Assembly (NCBI GenBank): GCA_027486345.1
Contig: JAIXPH010000051.1
Coordinates: 31,413 to 95,412 of the forward strand
Reading direction: 5' to 3'
Source of the DNA: Paracoccaceae bacterium
GTDB taxonomy: Bacteria > Pseudomonadota > Alphaproteobacteria > Rhodobacterales > Rhodobacteraceae
Length of the DNA: 64,000 nt
Part shown: piece after piece, positions 48,701 to 57,498 of the stretch
Numbering within the stretch: the first letter of the stretch is position 1
Layout of the letters: every line of letters begins with the position of its first letter
Notes under the pieces: generated by a model
Database searches by the model: none
Seen by the model: only the letters and a program-made list of their open reading frames with translations
Told to the model about the DNA's origin: nothing
Made by a program: the position numbers and the translations under genes

Positions 48701-48817
48701 ACCGTGGGGACGATGTTCACCCTCTTTGTGGTGCCTGCCTTCTACACCGTGATTAGCCGCGCCCGCATGGCGCCCGCCCCGGAAACCCCGGTGATGGAGG
48801 GGCACCCCGCCGAGTGA
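45743..48817 (+). CDS. RND efflux pump (AcrB/MexB-like permease)
   Basis: A 1024-residue pump, typical HAE1 length, with 12 membrane segments. The N-terminus is STIFIQRPVLSTVLGLLILLLGLQGLFNLPVRQYPEV. The proton-relay Asp pair is in IGLVVDDAIVVVENIHRHI (TM4), and the TM10-12 region includes 'FESFRDPFIILMTVPLSIFGAL' and 'HGILMVEFANQQ'. It exports drugs, detergents or metabolites from the periplasm by proton antiport. It is translationally coupled to the adaptor. The substrate range is unknown. Confidence 0.94.
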   Translation: MSPSTIFIQRPVLSTVLGLLILLLGLQGLFNLPVRQYPEVQETVITVTTVYPGAAPDLIQGFITAPISAAIATTENVDYITSSSRPSASVVTVNMRLGSDPDVALTEVMSKVQQVRSQLPQEAEDPTIVKGTGMTFATMYMAMQNPEMTAEQVTEYIQRVIRPRMSTIPGVAEIQVLGGANYAMRVWIDPIKLAGRGVTAPEVLGAINQANFLAAPGKTKGEFVSYSITMDTTLRTPEAFAALPVRADGDAVVRLGDVARVELAAASNDTIVNFNGEPGTFIGIFPTPGANPLDMSAAVLTELPLIQASLPQGMKLSLMYDSTEQISASIDEVFKTIAEAVAIVIVIILLFLGSFRSVLMPVVTIPLSLLGVCFVLYLFGYSINLLSLLAMVLAIGLVVDDAIVVVENIHRHIEEGFRPIQAAFIGMKEIFGPVVAMTITLAAVFAPLAFTGGLTGALFREFAVTLAGSVIISGIVAVTITPMMAARLLTRGGHSRFQQVVDRSFERLAKWYERRVSGSLNYRPVTFLVVAFLMGLSGFLFLNTSSELAPEEDSGALFSFVNAPPYATSEYTRTYVDQMRDLTKDLPELDANFSITGFGGSTNSAIALWAFKDWSERTRSQKEIQADLQGRLAPVTGVQAFVFAPPSLPGAGGGLPISMVLQSTGDPSRIYEVAEEIRQKAQASGRFIIVQNSLAYNAPQVRIRIDRERAAALNLPARDIGTTLGLLVGGGSVAQFDRDSNSYDVILQVPETYRDNPEKLAQFYIRATTGQMVPLSAVVSIDTQVSPSAIEQFNQLNSTTLSALPLPGVSTGDGLAKLEEIARPLLPDGFFVDYSGQSRLEVTEGNTILLAFALAVIVIYLVLAAQFESFRDPFIILMTVPLSIFGALVPLNLGLGSLNIYTQVGLITLIGLITKHGILMVEFANQQRRERGLSAREGIIIAAKVRLRPILMTTAAMALGVIPLIIASGAGAAARYSVGLVIFSGITVGTMFTLFVVPAFYTVISRARMAPAPETPVMEGHPAE

Positions 48818-48898
48818 CCGCGCCGCGCACACGAAAGTCCGGTTGATCCCTCCTGCGGGCCATGCGACAGACAAAGGCCATTGCCTGCAGGAGCCGCC

Positions 48899-49561
48899 AT
48901 GAAAGAGATCGTCCCCGAACTTGCCGTGCAAGACCTTGCCGGGGCCGAGTCCTTGCTCTGCGCCGTCTTCGGCTTTGCCCGTGATGGGGACATGCTGCGC
49001 CTGAATGACCAGCGCGTCGCGCTGGTGCCGGCGGATGGCCCGCGCGGACATGGCGGGATCGACCATCTGGCGCTGTCGGTGAATGACACCGACGCCGCCT
49101 TGGCCCACCTGATCGCGCGCGGCGCGCGGATGGAGGAGACCACCCCCGATGGCCCCAAAGAGATCGCCGAATTCTGGGACAACGGCGTGCGCTACGTCTT
49201 CCTGCAAGGGCCCGAGGGCGCGCGGATCGAGCTCTGCGCCAAGCGCGATACCCCCGCGCAGCCCCATCGTCCCGGCCATGACCACATCGGCATCCCCTGC
49301 ACGGACATCGCCGCCAGCGCGGCCTTCTTCACCGAGCTTGGCGCGAAACCCGTCGCGGCCTTTGACCTGATCCGTCCCGAAGGCACCGTCGCCGTCCGCT
49401 TCTTCGCCGCAGGCCAAAGCGTGATCGAACTCTACGCCCCGCCCGGCCATGACGCCGCCGCCCTGTCGCAAGCGCCGCTCTGGCGCGGGTTGCGCATTCA
49501 TGGCACCGGCCGCAGCGGCCGCCTGACCGGCCCCGATGGCTTGCAAGTAACGCTTTCTTAA
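48899..49561 (+). CDS. VOC-family (glyoxalase/dioxygenase fold) protein
   Basis: A 220-residue protein made of two VOC repeats: IVPELAVQDLAGAESLLCAVFGF...FLQGPEGARIELC and HDHIGIPCTDIAASAAFFTELG...SVIELYAPPG. The histidine and glutamate at repeat starts and ends fit a metal-binding cup. Such tandem VOC proteins include lyases, dioxygenases and resistance proteins, so the reaction is not called. ATG 48899 has AGGAG nine bases upstream. Two hairpins follow the stop. Confidence 0.82.
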   Translation: MKEIVPELAVQDLAGAESLLCAVFGFARDGDMLRLNDQRVALVPADGPRGHGGIDHLALSVNDTDAALAHLIARGARMEETTPDGPKEIAEFWDNGVRYVFLQGPEGARIELCAKRDTPAQPHRPGHDHIGIPCTDIAASAAFFTELGAKPVAAFDLIRPEGTVAVRFFAAGQSVIELYAPPGHDAAALSQAPLWRGLRIHGTGRSGRLTGPDGLQVTLS

Positions 49562-49602
49562 GCGTCCGTTTTCTCTGCGATAAATATCCTCAGTGGGTGA
49601 AT

Positions 49603-49636
49603 GGGCCGCAGGCCCAGAGGGGGCGCGAGCGCCCCC
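49603..49636 (+). terminator. Two GC-rich hairpins after the VOC gene
   Basis: Hairpin 1 is GGGCC-GCA-GGCCC (49603-49615). Hairpin 2 is GGGGGCG-CGAG-CGCCCCC (49619-49636), followed by CATTCTTTCT, a T-rich tail. It separates the VOC gene from the convergent rarD gene and may act on both strands. Confidence 0.6.
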
Positions 49637-49664
49637 CATTCTTTCTGCACGCGCGACGGCGCGC

Positions 49665-50585
49665 CTAACGCCGCGCCTGACGGATCAACTCCCACGTATA
49701 GACCGCCAAAGCCGCCCAGATCATGGGAAAGGCGACCATGCGGGCGGTCCCGAAGGGCTCGCCGAAGACAAACACCGCCGTCAGGAAGATCATGGTGGGC
49801 GCGATGTATTGCAGGATGCCGATGGTGGACAGGCGCAAGAGCTTGGCCCCGTTCGCATAGACCATCAGCGGGATCGCGGTGACCAGCCCTGTCCCTGCCA
49901 GCAGCGCGGTCGTGGTCCAATCCAACCGGAAATGCCCGCTCCCGGTCGCCGCCAGCCAAGCCGCATAGCCAAGCCCGACCGGCAGCAGGATCAGCACCTC
50001 CAGCATGAACCCTTGGTTCGGCCCGATGGGCAGGCGCTTTTTGCACAGCGCATAAAGGCCCCATGTCACCGTCAGACCAACCGCCACAAAGGGCAGGCGG
50101 CCCGCCTCATAGGTCAGAACCGCCACGGCGGCGACGGCCAAGGCGATGGCCGCCCATTGCGCGCGCGACAGGCGTTCCTTCAACAGTACCGCGCCAAGGA
50201 ACACCGAAAACAGCGGGTTGATGTAATAGCCAAGCGCCGCGTCCAGCGCATCGCCCGACTGGATCGACCAGACATAGACGCCCCAGTTCAGCGTGATCAG
50301 CACCGCCGTCACCACCCCCATCGCCAGCATGCGCGGGTTGCGCAGCGCGGTCATCACATCCCCCGTGCGCCCCAGCCAGATCAGGATCAGCCCCGCCACC
50401 GGCACCGACCAGATGATGCGATGGGCGATCACCTCGGCCGCGGGAACATGCGACAGCGCCTTCATGTAGATCGGCAGGAAGCCCCACATCAGATAGGCGG
50501 TCACGGCAAAGGCAAAGCCACGAGGGCTATCACCGGACAGCGGGGCTCCGGAACGGGCGGGTGGGGGCGTTTGCGGCTGGGTCAT
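49665..50585 (-). CDS. rarD: RarD-type EamA transporter
   Basis: A 306-residue protein with ten hydrophobic segments (two EamA repeats). The RarD pattern AYLMWGFLPIYMKAL ... HRIIWSVPV and the second-half 'LQYIAPTMIFLTAVFVFGEPF' are clear. It is a metabolite exporter of the DMT superfamily; E. coli RarD was named for chloramphenicol sensitivity. ATG 50585 fits the family; a 12-codon in-frame extension is possible. It is convergent with the VOC gene. Confidence 0.9.
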   Translation of the reverse strand: MTQPQTPPPARSGAPLSGDSPRGFAFAVTAYLMWGFLPIYMKALSHVPAAEVIAHRIIWSVPVAGLILIWLGRTGDVMTALRNPRMLAMGVVTAVLITLNWGVYVWSIQSGDALDAALGYYINPLFSVFLGAVLLKERLSRAQWAAIALAVAAVAVLTYEAGRLPFVAVGLTVTWGLYALCKKRLPIGPNQGFMLEVLILLPVGLGYAAWLAATGSGHFRLDWTTTALLAGTGLVTAIPLMVYANGAKLLRLSTIGILQYIAPTMIFLTAVFVFGEPFGTARMVAFPMIWAALAVYTWELIRQARR

Positions 50586-50815
50586 CCCCGCCCCATACCT
50601 TTGCCAGCGCCAAAGCGCCAATGCGCGATTGTCACGGCGACAATATTCCTGCGAGGATTCAGGAAATATTGGTGCTCAGGCGGTATTTGCGGCCCGAAGC
50701 TGAGATGCGGCACGGAACCCGCAATTCGGCACGAAGGTTGCAAGATCGGGGCAAGGCGCGGGGCAAGGCTCCGCGTGAAGTCCCGCCGCTTCGCACCAGA
50801 CACAGGTGAACCGTC

Positions 50816-51013
50816 ATGACCGCCGATCACGTCGCCCCGTTCCAATCCGCCCGCACCGGCCCCGACGCGCCGCAACGGCCCCGCCCGGTCGGTTTGCGCG
50901 GATTGCAGGGGCGGGGCGAAGGCCCGGTCCTGCCGCCGTTCTGGTGGTTCCTACCCTCGGTCGCGCTGGGGCTGTGCTTCTGGATCGTGGTGCTCGCGTT
51001 GCTCTTGGACTGA
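50816..51013 (+). CDS. Small single-pass membrane protein
   Basis: A 65-residue open frame with a basic/proline-rich N-terminus and one strong C-terminal membrane helix (WWFLPSVALGLCFWIVVLALLL). AGGTGA lies 8 nt before the ATG. It does not overlap a larger gene and its composition fits a membrane protein. I do not recognise a family. Moderate confidence that it is real. Confidence 0.55.
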   Translation: MTADHVAPFQSARTGPDAPQRPRPVGLRGLQGRGEGPVLPPFWWFLPSVALGLCFWIVVLALLLD

Positions 51014-51027
51014 GATCGCCCCTCACC

Positions 51028-51465
51028 CTACCGCCCACTGATCAAAAACCCCGGTGCGGCCAGTTCGAAGCCCTCAAACCGGAAACCGGGGCTCACGGTG
51101 CAACTGACCAGGGACCACGCGCCGGTCGGTTCCGCCGCCTGCCACCAGCCCTTGGGCACCACGGCTTGCGGGTGTTGGCCGTCCAGCACATCGCCGCCCA
51201 AGGGGAGGACTTGCAACGGTCCCGCCGCGTCCGGGGCCAAAAGCAGTGTCAAGGGCGCGCCTGCGTGCCACAGCCAGACCTCATCGGCATCCACCCGGTG
51301 CCAATGCGACCGTTCCCCGGCCTGCAACAGGAAATGGATCGCCGTTCCCACGGCACGCCCCCCGACCTCGGCCCCTTGCCAGGTCTGGCGATACCAGCCG
51401 CCCTCAGGGTGGGGCTGCAAGCCCAGTTTGGCGATGATCGCTGCCGCTTCGGTTTTGCTGTCCAT
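51028..51465 (-). CDS. DUF985 cupin-like protein
   Basis: A 145-residue protein. The DUF985 pattern is clear: LGLQPHPEGGWYRQTWQ, then AIHFLLQAGERSHWHRVDADEVWLWHAG with the metal-type histidines of a cupin barrel, and VVPKGWWQAAEP...SCTVSPGFRFEGFEL. Its activity is unknown; relatives are nearly always single-domain cytosolic proteins. ATG 51465 has GAGGAAAG upstream. It is divergent from the next gene by 56 nt. Confidence 0.9.
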   Translation of the reverse strand: MDSKTEAAAIIAKLGLQPHPEGGWYRQTWQGAEVGGRAVGTAIHFLLQAGERSHWHRVDADEVWLWHAGAPLTLLLAPDAAGPLQVLPLGGDVLDGQHPQAVVPKGWWQAAEPTGAWSLVSCTVSPGFRFEGFELAAPGFLISGR

Positions 51466-51521
51466 GCTTTCCTCGGCCCTTGCTCCCTGCCACTGTGCCA
51501 AAATCCGCGAATGGAGGGGAT

Positions 51522-52592
51522 ATGCAAGACCGCATCCTGATTGTCGGCGCAGGCATCCTCGGGGCCGCTTTGGCGCATCGGCTCGCCTGTCTTGGCGCGC
51601 AGGTGACGGTGGTGGAGAGCATCGCCCCCGCCGCGCTGGCGACAGGGCGCAGCTTTGGCTGGATCAATGCGAGTTTTCATCTGTCGCCCGACCACTACCG
51701 CCTGCGCCTTGCCGCGATGGCCGCGCATCGGGCCTTGGCCGGGGAACTGGACTTGCCCCCCGCGACACAGGGCTGTCTGTGGTTTGAGGAGACTGGCGAG
51801 GGGTTTGACCGCCTGGATGCCGATCTGACGGCACTTGGATATCCCGTTCAATCGCTGACGCGGGCCGAGGTTGCGCGTCTGGAGCCTGCTTTGGCCAACC
51901 CGCCGGAGCGGGCGCTGTTCTTCCCCACGGAAGCCGCCATAGACCCCGCCGCGCTGACCATCGCGTTGCTAAACGCCGCCAGCGCCAAAGGGGCGACGGT
52001 GCTGAGCGGCCTGCCCGTGACCGCGCTTTCGACCGCAGGCGACACGGTCACCGGAATTACCACCCGCGCCGGGCCGATCATGGTGGATCACACGGTGCTT
52101 GCCACGGGGACCGGGACACCCGCCTTGCTGGCCCCCTTGGGTCTGACCTTCCCCATGCTGCACCGCCCCGGCGCGATGTTCCGCAGTCAACCCTTGCCGC
52201 CGATGCTGAGCCATATCCTGGTGACCCCCCGGCTGGAGGTGCGGCAAGACGCCCAAGGTCGCATCCTCTGCCCCACCGCCGCCGCGCATCAGAGAGATTC
52301 ATCGACCTCCTTGCCGCCCCAGGAGACCCTGCTAGCCGAGACGCTGCGCCACCTGTCCCACCTACTGCCACAGGCCGACATCCGCCCTGACACCCTGCGT
52401 ATGGCAGAGCGTCCGGTTCCCGGCGATGGCCTGCCTGCCATCGGCCCGGTGCGGCCGGGATTGTCGATGGTGGTCATGCACTCCGGGGCCACGCTGGCGC
52501 CGGAAGCCGCCAATCTGCTGGCGGCGGAGCTGACAGGGCAGGGCGATCAACCCGCGTTGGCCCCGTTCCGCCCGGCTCGGTTCTGGGGATAA
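51522..52592 (+). CDS. FAD-dependent oxidoreductase of the DAO family
   Basis: A 356-residue flavoprotein similar to D-amino-acid oxidase and glycine oxidase. The FAD fold is at the start (ILIVGAGILGAALAHRLACLGAQVTVVE), followed by TGRSFGWINASF. The C-terminus has PVPGDGLPAIGPVRPGLSMVVMHSGATLAPEAANLL, typical of the group. It oxidises an amine or amino acid, probably to an imine plus H2O2. ATG 51522 has GGAGGGG upstream. Its stop lies 15 nt from the convergent ccdB stop. Confidence 0.88.
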   Translation: MQDRILIVGAGILGAALAHRLACLGAQVTVVESIAPAALATGRSFGWINASFHLSPDHYRLRLAAMAAHRALAGELDLPPATQGCLWFEETGEGFDRLDADLTALGYPVQSLTRAEVARLEPALANPPERALFFPTEAAIDPAALTIALLNAASAKGATVLSGLPVTALSTAGDTVTGITTRAGPIMVDHTVLATGTGTPALLAPLGLTFPMLHRPGAMFRSQPLPPMLSHILVTPRLEVRQDAQGRILCPTAAAHQRDSSTSLPPQETLLAETLRHLSHLLPQADIRPDTLRMAERPVPGDGLPAIGPVRPGLSMVVMHSGATLAPEAANLLAAELTGQGDQPALAPFRPARFWG

Positions 52593-52606
52593 GGACCGGT
52601 CCGCCG

Positions 52607-52918
52607 TCAAATGCCCGAAACAAGCAGATCGACCGCCGCAACCATCTCGTCTCGCCATGCCGAGGCATCCGCCACCCCCGGACCGAGCGCCGAAGCGGGA
52701 AGGGCAAGCAGTTGCGACATGACGATGACGTGGGCTTCGCCCTCAATCTGGATAAGGATGTGCAGTTTTGGCACCAAGGTGCCCCAATGCGCCCGGGGAA
52801 CCACGGGCGCGCAGAGGATATAGGGAGTCTCGACCCCCAGATCGGTTTGAACGCGGCACACAAGTTCACTGCCCGCCCGCAGGCGATTGATCGTCCCCTG
52901 TGCACTTGGGTCGGTCAA
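52607..52918 (-). CDS. ccdB: CcdB-family toxin
   Basis: A 103-residue protein that looks like CcdB, the DNA gyrase poison. The family is seen in VCRVQTDLGVETPYILCAPVVP, HILIQIEGEAHVIVMSQLLALPASALG and the end AVDLLVSGI, which matches the CcdB C-terminal helix (..NLMFWGI) where the gyrase-contacting Trp is replaced by Ser here. Loss of this residue may weaken poisoning. TTG 52918 overlaps the antitoxin TGA (TTGA), a normal TA arrangement; a downstream start would cut the first strand. Identification rests on pattern recognition. Confidence 0.75.
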   Translation of the reverse strand: MTDPSAQGTINRLRAGSELVCRVQTDLGVETPYILCAPVVPRAHWGTLVPKLHILIQIEGEAHVIVMSQLLALPASALGPGVADASAWRDEMVAAVDLLVSGI

Positions 52919-53160
52919 AATTTCCGGTAGCGTGAAAGGCTTGGGCCGTTTTCTTCAAGCGCCCGCGCCTCATCTGCCAAACCATCCTTCGCCGCCGCGA
53001 TCCATGCGGCCCGGTCGCGGTCCGCCTTGGCCCGCGCAACACCGGCGTCGATCCAGTCGCGAACCATTTCAGAAACCGAGATACCGGCGGCATGTGCCTC
53101 TGCCTCAAGCGCGGCCTTGCGCTCAGACCCGATGTCACGAATGTGAAGGGGGGCAGCCAT
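52915..53160 (-). CDS. ccdA: CcdA-family antitoxin
   Basis: An 81-residue protein. The N-terminal half is a ribbon-helix-helix-like domain (MAAPLHIRDIGSERKAALEAEAHAAGISVSEMVRDW). The C-terminal half, AAWIAAAKDGLADEARALEENGPSLSRYRKF, has the W..G.A..AR..EENG pattern by which CcdA wraps CcdB. ATG 53160 is preceded by GGAGAAAG. It overlaps ccdB by 4 nt and sits just after the enolase terminator, so it has its own promoter in 53161-53263. Confidence 0.78.
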   Translation of the reverse strand: MAAPLHIRDIGSERKAALEAEAHAAGISVSEMVRDWIDAGVARAKADRDRAAWIAAAKDGLADEARALEENGPSLSRYRKF

Positions 53161-53263
53161 GTCTTTCTCCGAAATGTCTCGAAGGTGTCGCTTGGGATCT
53201 TTCGCGCAAACTATAGTGCAACACATCCTGCAACACAATCGCGCCCCAAATACGGAAATGAAC

Positions 53264-53291
53264 GCGGCGGGCATCCTGCGATGCCCGCCGC
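53264..53291 (-). terminator. Perfect 12-bp hairpin terminator after enolase
   Basis: Arms GCGGCGGGCATC and GATGCCCGCCGC with loop CTGC. On the enolase strand it is followed by GTTCATTTCCG. It separates eno from ccdA. Confidence 0.75.
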
Positions 53292-53322
53292 TCAGTTTCT
53301 GTGCCAGAACGTTAGGCCCGGA

Positions 53323-54690
<1,368 letters not shown>

Positions 54691-55578
54691 TTACGCCTTG
54701 GACGACGCCGCACGGTTGCGCGCGCGTTCGCGGGCAAAGGTGTAAAGTCCCGATCCGATGATAAGCGCCGCGCCTGACAGGGTAATGACATCGGGCCGCT
54801 CGGCAAAGATCAGGATGCCGATCAGCAGCGCAAAGATCAGGCGCGAATAGCGGAAGGGCGTGATGACCGACATCTCGCCCAAGCGGTTGGCCTTGGTCAG
54901 CGCCCAATAGGCGCCAATGCCAAAGGCCAGCGCGCCCCCGATGTATCCGGCCTGCGGCCCCGTCGGCCATTGGCTGCCGCCGGTGATCGCCAGCATGACG
55001 CCGCCAAGGATGCCCACCGACAGGAACCCCCAGACCGACAGTTGCACCGTGGTGATGGCGGCGGGGATGCGGCGGGTGAAAAGATCGCGCCCGCCAAGGC
55101 CGATCACGGCAAGAACGGCCCATAACACATTGGGATCAAAACCATCCATGCCGGGGCGCACGATCAGGACAACCCCCGCGAACCCCACCATGATGGCCGT
55201 CCAGCGCCGCCAGCCCACAGCCTCGCCCAAGAACAGCGCGGCCCCCATCGTCACGAACAGGGGCATCGCCTGCGACACCGCCGAGACCGTGGACAAGGGC
55301 GCGAGTGTCAGCGCGGTGACAAAACCGAAGGTGCCAAGCACCTCGCCCGCGTTCCGCCCGATCACCGCCGGGTGCAGGGCTTCGGGCGCAAAGGTGCGCT
55401 GGCCTTGCACCCGCGCCATGACGGCAAAGACCGCGCCACCGATCAGCCCGATGGCCAAAAGGATCAGCCCCGCTGGCAGGTCGGCGGCGGCGAACTTGAT
55501 GAACATGTCCTCAAGCGCAAAACCCGCCATCGCGGCGACCATCAGGATGATGCCGCGCAGGTTGTCAGATTGTGCCAC
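54691..55578 (-). CDS. EamA/DMT-family transporter
   Basis: A 295-residue protein with ten membrane segments in two EamA halves (GIILMVAAMAGFALEDMFIKFAA ... LSTVSAVSQAMPLFVTMGAALFLGEAVG; PFRYSRLIFALLIGILIFAERP). It is likely a metabolite exporter. The start is GTG 55578, 3 nt after the fur-like stop at 55582, so the two genes are cotranscribed. A second, unrelated EamA gene lies at 56123. Confidence 0.88.
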   Translation of the reverse strand: MAQSDNLRGIILMVAAMAGFALEDMFIKFAAADLPAGLILLAIGLIGGAVFAVMARVQGQRTFAPEALHPAVIGRNAGEVLGTFGFVTALTLAPLSTVSAVSQAMPLFVTMGAALFLGEAVGWRRWTAIMVGFAGVVLIVRPGMDGFDPNVLWAVLAVIGLGGRDLFTRRIPAAITTVQLSVWGFLSVGILGGVMLAITGGSQWPTGPQAGYIGGALAFGIGAYWALTKANRLGEMSVITPFRYSRLIFALLIGILIFAERPDVITLSGAALIIGSGLYTFARERARNRAASSKA

Positions 55579-55581
55579 GCG

Positions 55582-55992
55582 TCAGCCCTTTTTCACGGGA
55601 ACGCCGAGCAGTTCCAACCGATGCCCCACAAGGCGATAACCCAGACGGGCGGCGATGCGTTCCTGCAATTCTTCGATCTCGGGATCGACGAATTCGATCA
55701 CCTCGCCGGAGTTCACGTCGATCAGGTGGTCGTGGTGGTCGCGTTCGGCATCCTCATACCTTGCGCGGCCATCGCCGAATTCCAGACGGTCAAGGATGCC
55801 CGCCTCTTCGAACAGTTTCACCGTCCGGTACACCGTGGCGATGGAGATGCGCGGGTCCACCTTGGCCGCGCGGGCGTAGAGTTCCTCGACATCGGGATGG
55901 TCCTCGGCCGCGCCGATCACCCGCGCCACCACCCGGCGCTGTTCCGTCATGCGAAGGCCCTTCGCCTCGCAGCGGGCGATGATGTCGCTCAT
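55582..55992 (-). CDS. Fur/Mur-family metalloregulator
   Basis: A 136-residue Fur-family protein. The DNA-binding helix is RISIATVYRTVKLFEEAG; the metal site includes DHHDHLIDVNSGEVIEFVDPEIE. The usual CxxC pairs for structural zinc are absent (LIDVNSG instead of LICxxCG), as in the Mur branch of alphaproteobacteria, which responds to Mn2+. It would repress metal uptake genes elsewhere. ATG 55992. Cotranscribed with the EamA gene that follows. Fur versus Mur is decided here only from the missing cysteines. Confidence 0.88.
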   Translation of the reverse strand: MSDIIARCEAKGLRMTEQRRVVARVIGAAEDHPDVEELYARAAKVDPRISIATVYRTVKLFEEAGILDRLEFGDGRARYEDAERDHHDHLIDVNSGEVIEFVDPEIEELQERIAARLGYRLVGHRLELLGVPVKKG

Positions 55993-56122
55993 ACGCTGAC
56001 CTTTCTGATGCGTCTTTCTGGCGATTTACGGCAAAGGGCGGGGCAGGGCTAGTGCATTTGCCGCGCGGGTTGACTTCGCCGGGGCAGGGGCAAAGGCTGC
56101 GCGCAGGTTTCGGGGGAAGATC

Positions 56123-57016
56123 ATGGCGGCGCGGCGCGACAGGTTGGACGGCTTTGGCGCGGGTGCGCTGTTTTCGGTGGCGCTGCTGCTGGCAATCAAC
56201 CAGATCGTGGTGAAACTGGTGAATGTGGGCTTGCAACCGGTGTTCTTTGCCGGGCTGCGGTCGGCGCTGGCCATCGGTTTCGTCGTGCTGTGGATGTGGG
56301 CGCGGGGCCGCCCGCCGGTGATCCGGCGCGAACACATCCTGCCCGGCCTGCTGATCGGCACGATGTTCGCCGCCGAATTCCTGTTCCTGTTTCTGGCCAT
56401 CGACCTGACCACGGTCAGCCGGGCGGCGGTGATCTTTTACTCCATGCCGGTGTGGTTTTCGCTGATGGCGCATGTGGGTTTGCCGGGGGAGCGCTTGACC
56501 CCCATCCGCGCCATCGGTCTGGGATTCGCCTTTGCGGGCACTGCCATCGCGATCCTGTCGCGCGGGGCGGCCACCGGGCCGCAAGGCAGCCTTGCCGGGG
56601 ATTTGTGCGCCTTGGCCGGGGCCTTGGGCTGGGCCGCCACTGCCTATGTCGCCCGCGCCTCGCGCTTGCGAGAGGCCGGGGCCGAAATGCAGCTGTTCTG
56701 GATGGTGCTGGTGTCGGCGCCGATCCTGCTGATCCTGTCGCCCCTGTTCGGCCCGCTGATCCGCGATCTGCACCCCCTGCATCTTGTGGGGCTGGTCTTC
56801 CAAGCCTCCATCATCGTGACGGGAGGATTCATCTCATGGCTGTGGCTGCTGTCGGTCTATCCGGCGGCGACCGTGGCCTCGTTTTCATTTCTGACACCAC
56901 TGCTGTCGGTCTGCCTTGGCTGGGCGCTGTTTGGCGAGTCGCTCTCGCCCGCCTTCCTTTTGGCTGCGGGCATGGTCGCGGCGGGGATCGTGTTGCTCAA
57001 TCGTCGCAATCTGTGA
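56123..57016 (+). CDS. EamA/DMT-family transporter
   Basis: A 297-residue protein with ten membrane segments. The two EamA repeats are seen at GLRSALAIGFVVLWMWA ... DLTTVSRAAVIFYSMPVWFSLMAHVGLPGERL and TVASFSFLTPLLSVCLGWALFGESLSPAFLLAAGMVAAGIVLLN. It is likely a metabolite exporter. ATG 56123 has GGGGGAAG upstream. It is divergent from fur/mur by 130 nt, so it could be metal regulated, but no Fur box is certain. Confidence 0.88.
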   Translation: MAARRDRLDGFGAGALFSVALLLAINQIVVKLVNVGLQPVFFAGLRSALAIGFVVLWMWARGRPPVIRREHILPGLLIGTMFAAEFLFLFLAIDLTTVSRAAVIFYSMPVWFSLMAHVGLPGERLTPIRAIGLGFAFAGTAIAILSRGAATGPQGSLAGDLCALAGALGWAATAYVARASRLREAGAEMQLFWMVLVSAPILLILSPLFGPLIRDLHPLHLVGLVFQASIIVTGGFISWLWLLSVYPAATVASFSFLTPLLSVCLGWALFGESLSPAFLLAAGMVAAGIVLLNRRNL

Positions 57017-57498
57017 CGGGCGCTGACCCCGTCCAAGCGCGCCAAGAATCGTCACAACCGGACTGTCCCCATCTTTTGCCTTTGAGACGGAAAGTGAACC
57101 TGTCCGCCCAAGCCCAAGTGACTCTGGCACTTTTCCGCCCTTGTCCCGGGACCGGGCCAAGTTGTCCACAGGATGCCCCACAGGGCAGGGTCACCAAGGT
57201 GGAAAACCCCGGCCGCAGGCCCTGTCCGGCAGGTCGAATCGTCAAGCAGAAAAACTACCCGCAGCGTGTAAAAATTCCGTTGAAAGCGCAGAAATCTTAC
57301 GACAGTTTGTCAGCCGTGGGTTCAAGGCCACAACATCTAGTGGTCGGTTAAACAAGACGGCAGAGCAGGCGCTCAACACGGGAATCGCGGGACGCTGGGG
57401 TGGCGTCTGGTCTCGATCCTTACGGGTCGGGCGCGCCTGTCTGTGCGCTTAGGAATAGGACAGGCGGCGCAAGGGCCGCAGAAGGATCGGGGCAAAGC
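57017..57498 (+). other. 482-bp leader of nrdJ
   Basis: No gene is supported. The 3' half is AT-richer. It holds the candidate NrdR box at 57328-57343. I searched for a cobalamin riboswitch pattern and do not see one. Confidence 0.5.
57328..57343. promoter_or_regulatory. Candidate NrdR box
   Basis: CCACAACATCTAGTGG, a 16-bp near-palindrome (12 of 16 positions self-match) with the shape of an NrdR box. It lies 156 bp before the nrdJ ATG. NrdR boxes normally come in pairs about 31 bp apart; a good partner is not seen at either side. Confidence 0.4.

Noticed and set aside
57162..57170. TTGTCCACA as a DnaA box or replication origin
   Set aside because: A single near-match with no cluster of boxes, AT-rich unwinding region or dnaA/dnaN/parAB neighbours.
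57017..57498. Cobalamin riboswitch before the B12-dependent reductase
   Set aside because: No conserved B12-box or matching helices could be seen.
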